Shown here: piece after piece, positions 6,984 to 8,734 of the stretch
How the letters are laid out: the number at the start of each line of letters is the position of its first letter
Numbering within the stretch: the first letter of the stretch is position 1
Source of the DNA: an uncultured Collinsella sp.
GTDB taxonomy: Bacteria; Actinomycetota; Coriobacteriia; Coriobacteriales; Coriobacteriaceae
Direction of reading: 5' to 3'
Assembly (NCBI GenBank): GCA_902478885.1
Contig: CABSMS010000085.1
Location: 1 to 8,734, forward strand
Length of the DNA: 8,734 nt
The notes under the pieces: generated by a model
What the model was told of the DNA's origin: nothing
The model's input: only the letters and a program-made list of their open reading frames with translations
Database searches by the model: none
Translations under genes and position numbers: made by a program

Positions 6984-7061
6984 CTCCATTAAATGTAACT
7001 AATTGATTTGCTATATACCATTCATAATGGCACATAGCAAATCAATTAGTTACATGTGGAG
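6984..7061. repeat. Long inverted repeat: 22-bp perfect arms with nested inner and outer stems
   Basis: The arms 6993-7014 and 7034-7055 are exact reverse complements over 22 bases (left arm begins ATGTAACTAATTG). Inside, CCATT/AATGG (7018-7022, 7026-7030) closes a 3-base loop. Outside, CTCCA (6984-6988) pairs with TGGAG (7057-7061), which overlaps the Shine-Dalgarno of the small ORF at 7069. The segment is much more AT-rich than its surroundings. It could be an operator, a leader hairpin or a mobile-element end. Confidence 0.92.
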
Positions 7062-7062
7062 G
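7058..7062 (+). promoter_or_regulatory. Shine-Dalgarno GGAGG of the small ORF, possibly sequestered
   Basis: GGAGG lies six bases before ATG 7069, which is ideal spacing. Its first four bases also pair with CTCC at 6984-6987 as the outer foot of the long inverted repeat. A transcript entering from upstream could fold and hide this site, while one starting inside the palindrome could not. Confidence 0.6.
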
Positions 7063-7068
7063 CAGAAC

Positions 7069-7170
7069 ATGAGGGAGTACGTCGAGAAGCAGCTGCACAC
7101 TAGAGTCGATTGCGAGCCCAACGACGCCTCGGAAATAACGACGCAAAACTCTTTCCGAAAGTGTAGGTGA
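7069..7170 (+). CDS. Small ORF of 33 residues leading into the orphan gene
   Basis: ATG 7069-7071 reads MREYVEKQLHTRVDCEPN onward for 33 residues and stops with TGA 7168-7170. It is charged and hydrophilic, with no signal peptide or membrane helix, and I do not recognise it. In its favour are a GGAGG six bases upstream and a four-base GTGA overlap with the possible GTG start of the next gene, typical of translational coupling. It may be a leader peptide, a small partner of the downstream protein, or the remnant of a longer gene. There is no homology evidence, so coding status is moderate. Confidence 0.5.
   Translation: MREYVEKQLHTRVDCEPNDASEITTQNSFRKCR
7165..7170 (+). promoter_or_regulatory. 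Shine-Dalgarno AGGTGA deciding the start of the orphan gene
   Basis: AGGTGA ends five bases before ATG 7176, favouring that codon over the in-frame GTG at 7167, which has only a weak purine stretch (GAAAG, 7157-7161) upstream. The GTG overlaps the small ORF's stop as GTGA, so it remains possible. The two choices differ by three residues. Confidence 0.5.
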
Positions 7171-7175
7171 GCGAA

Positions 7176-8504
7176 ATGGCGACTCATGCATACGATGACC
7201 TTTATTCTTATCTAGCCGCATTCAAGAACAGCTCTCTTGCCGAAATAATTGCGTACCTAGAAGAACTGGGGCAAAGGAGGTTCGACGCCTTTATTAGGGG
7301 CCTTGCACCCCTTATCCCAATCGAAAAAATCGAAAATCAATCCCAGTTCAATTTTTCTGTTGACTCCACCCTTGAAGGAGGCAAATTCCCCTGCACTGAC
7401 TATGCCTGTCGAGAGCAAAACATTTACCATTTGGCAAAGTTCTCAGCATTGTATGCAGATAAAACACTGATTCATTGCCCTATAGAATCGGCATTCGAAA
7501 TGGGGCACGATGATTATGCCTCAGTCGATGAACTTGCATTCGGGATCTATTTGACCATGCGAGTCGAAGACATAGTCAAAGCTGGAATACTCGGATTTTC
7601 GAGCAATTACATTCCTCTTTGCAAAGATTGCCTAGCGCGACAAATCGAAAGAGAATCAAAAGCAAAAGGATTGATATCGAGTTATTGGGATGAACTCGTA
7701 CGACAATTCTGTTCCTCTACCTCGTGCACTTTAAAACAAGCACCAGATGGGAATCTGTGTGTAGCGATTGAGGGAATGGATGCATATGGGTCCCATGATG
7801 AGATGGATGTCGATTTCCTGGTAATCCCGTCTGAATACGAATCGCTCTATGCAAGCCAAGGCGAAACGCGATTGGATAGAGACATGCTGGAGAAAGGCGG
7901 CATCTCGACTATCCTACTGCCTTTGTTGGACGATTGCTTTCAAGCCCTCGTCAATCCCTATTTTTCGAATAGCTCGTATTTAACCACTCGTCCAGCTCAG
8001 ATTGAGTTCCTCGAGTCCGCAACTTCCACCCTTTATCCTCGAAAAGATCAGACCATACCCATTCGCCGGTTATCTTGCCCCCTCCCCATTGCTGAAAATG
8101 CAACGTTGCGTAGCATCCTTGATTGCCGCATTAGAAACGAAGAGTCGTTTCTTGTGTTTAGGGATACCTTGTCCAAAGGCCTGAGCGAAAGGCCCATCGA
8201 CACCTCGACATTAGCTGACCTGAAGAACGACCTAATAGAGCCCGAGCTTCACAAGATATCTTTAGTGATGAAAAACGAGCGATCCCGATTAGTCACCTCC
8301 GCAGGCATTGAAGCCGCTATCGGAATTGCGAGCTTTACATTGGGGCAATACGGAATCGCATCACCTTCTGATGCCATGGCCTTCCTCGGGGCTGCCGGCA
8401 TAGGGGCCGTTGCATCTCAATCCGCAGATTTCTTGCGAGAAGCCAAGGCAAAAGAGAACCCCATGTATTTCCTCTGGAAGCTCAATAGAAACAACCGTCT
8501 GTAA
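7176..8504 (+). CDS. Unrecognised 442-residue protein with two cysteine pairs and a hydrophobic C-terminal hairpin
   Basis: I do not recognise this family. The N-terminal 45 residues look helical (LAEIIAYLEELGQRRFDAFI). A mixed region follows with PCTDYAC (C73, C78), a strand-like LYADKTLIHCPIE (92-104) and PLCKDC (C149, C152). The two pairs could bind one zinc or be redox-linked. Residues 160-365 are soluble and mixed. The end has two glycine- and alanine-rich hydrophobic stretches (378-394 and 400-413) separated by SPSD, then a basic tail with NPMYFLWKL. This suggests a membrane-inserting hairpin or packed core helices; that is inference. Codon use is far more AT-rich than the regulator or pel genes (one sampled line, 7201-7260, is 40% GC), pointing to recent transfer. 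Position beside a small coupled ORF and repeats suits an accessory or defence-type gene, but no motif proves it. Confidence 0.8.
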   Translation: MATHAYDDLYSYLAAFKNSSLAEIIAYLEELGQRRFDAFIRGLAPLIPIEKIENQSQFNFSVDSTLEGGKFPCTDYACREQNIYHLAKFSALYADKTLIHCPIESAFEMGHDDYASVDELAFGIYLTMRVEDIVKAGILGFSSNYIPLCKDCLARQIERESKAKGLISSYWDELVRQFCSSTSCTLKQAPDGNLCVAIEGMDAYGSHDEMDVDFLVIPSEYESLYASQGETRLDRDMLEKGGISTILLPLLDDCFQALVNPYFSNSSYLTTRPAQIEFLESATSTLYPRKDQTIPIRRLSCPLPIAENATLRSILDCRIRNEESFLVFRDTLSKGLSERPIDTSTLADLKNDLIEPELHKISLVMKNERSRLVTSAGIEAAIGIASFTLGQYGIASPSDAMAFLGAAGIGAVASQSADFLREAKAKENPMYFLWKLNRNNRL

Positions 8505-8581
8505 CCTAAGGGGCAGAACACCGCAGTCGCCGAGCATATCTCGATCATTAAATAAAAGCAGCACTAGAAAGGATGCGAATC
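8505..8581. other. Short intergenic gap after the orphan gene
   Basis: A weak hairpin CGAG/CTCG (8531-8543) precedes an A-rich stretch; it is too small to call a terminator. AAAGGA at 8569-8573 is a possible Shine-Dalgarno for the GTG at 8582. No clear promoter is seen. Confidence 0.4.
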
Positions 8582-8704
8582 GTGAAGAACCGATTCCCTT
8601 TCCGAATGCCTAATGCAGTAAAAATCACTGGTAGATCCGAGCAGTTTAACCAAGACGACAAGAGCGCGCTCAGATTGTTGTCTGCAGTAGCTAGCCAAGT
8701 ATAG
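8582..8704 (+). CDS. Possible 40-residue small ORF before the contig end
   Basis: GTG 8582 opens a frame of 40 residues (KNRFPFRMPNAVKITGRS after the start) ending at TAG 8702-8704, three bases before the adapter. AAAGGA (8569-8573) lies eight bases upstream. An in-frame ATG at 8573 would add three residues, but its purine stretch is immediately adjacent, which is too close. The peptide is basic at the N-terminus and ends in a helix-like QDDKSALRLLSAVASQV. No family is recognised, and such a frame can occur by chance. Confidence 0.35.
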   Translation: MKNRFPFRMPNAVKITGRSEQFNQDDKSALRLLSAVASQV

Positions 8705-8707
8705 ATA

Positions 8708-8734
8708 CTGTCTCTTATACACATCTGACGCTGC
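8708..8734. other. Nextera transposase adapter sequence (sequencing artefact)
   Basis: Positions 8708-8726 are exactly the 19-base Tn5 mosaic end, CTGTCTCTTATACACATCT. The next eight bases, GACGCTGC, are the start of the read-1 side Nextera adapter read outward. This is library-preparation sequence left at the contig end, not genomic DNA, so the biological sequence stops at 8707 or a few bases earlier. Confidence 0.98.

Larger units (their letters stand above)
6259..7068. other. Long non-coding, palindrome-rich intergenic region
   Basis: About 810 bases without a convincing gene. From left to right it holds a 22-base tandem duplication with closing inverted repeat (6313-6370), a 10-base tandem array (6421-6480), a strong hairpin (6476-6513), a ten-pair imperfect hairpin GCTGCCGAAG/CTTCAGCAGC (6548-6576) followed by a short TTTT, structured repeat B (6682-6903), and a long inverted repeat (6984-7061). 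I see no tRNA, rRNA or recognisable riboswitch core. Short open frames across repeat B (for example 6674-6883 plus, 6646-6840 minus) are not preserved in copy A. Confidence 0.65.

Noticed and set aside
6993..7055. Invertible promoter segment flanked by inverted repeats
   Set aside because: Only 19 bases separate the arms, too short for a productive switch, and no invertase gene is nearby. A hairpin or operator is the simpler reading.
8531..8550. Terminator after the orphan gene
   Set aside because: The stem is only four base pairs and is followed by mixed A-rich sequence rather than a T-run.
8708..8726. Natural Tn5/IS50-like transposon end
   Set aside because: It is the engineered mosaic end followed by Nextera-specific bases at the very end of the contig, so it is a library artefact.

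Overview
The window looks like chromosomal DNA from a high-GC gut actinobacterium, most likely a Collinsella-like member of the Coriobacteriia. This is inferred from the codon style, the Gram-positive type of Pel exopolysaccharide locus and strong GGAGG-type ribosome binding sites. No marker gene in the window proves it. The window ends in 27 bases of Nextera transposase adapter (8708-8734), so the right edge is a sequencing artefact at a contig end.

Positions 1-4278 (minus strand) hold the start of a pel operon, read right to left. First comes a c-di-GMP receptor, PelD, fused to an N-terminal NAD-epimerase-like domain. It is followed by PelE, with two membrane helices and a helical repeat domain. 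Last is a membrane-anchored polysaccharide deacetylase (DUF2194/PelA type) cut by the left edge. The three genes overlap by four bases each (TTGA, then ATGA), so they are probably translationally coupled. The glycosyltransferase PelF and the transporter PelG would be expected beyond the left edge.

Positions 4279-4875 are a divergent intergenic region with the first copy (A) of a roughly 225-bp structured repeat. Next to it is a TATAAT promoter with a pseudo-palindromic operator candidate. The plus-strand gene 4876-6258 encodes a COG2865-type regulator with a Schlafen AlbA_2 domain, a GHKL-like ATPase domain and a C-terminal helix-turn-helix.

Positions 6259-7068 are about 810 bp without a convincing gene but dense in structure. 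In order there is a 22-bp tandem duplication closed by an inverted repeat, six copies of a 10-bp repeat running into a 16-bp perfect hairpin, a second copy (B) of the structured repeat, and a 22-bp perfect inverted repeat. The flank of that last palindrome could hide the ribosome binding site of the next gene.

Positions 7069-8704 form an AT-richer accessory segment. A 33-residue small ORF overlaps the possible GTG start of an unrecognised 442-residue protein, which has two cysteine pairs and a hydrophobic, glycine-rich C-terminal hairpin. A possible 40-residue ORF ends just before the adapter. The AlbA_2 regulator, the two repeats and the orphan operon look like an accessory island beside the pel locus. 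No part of it matches a named system that I can identify.
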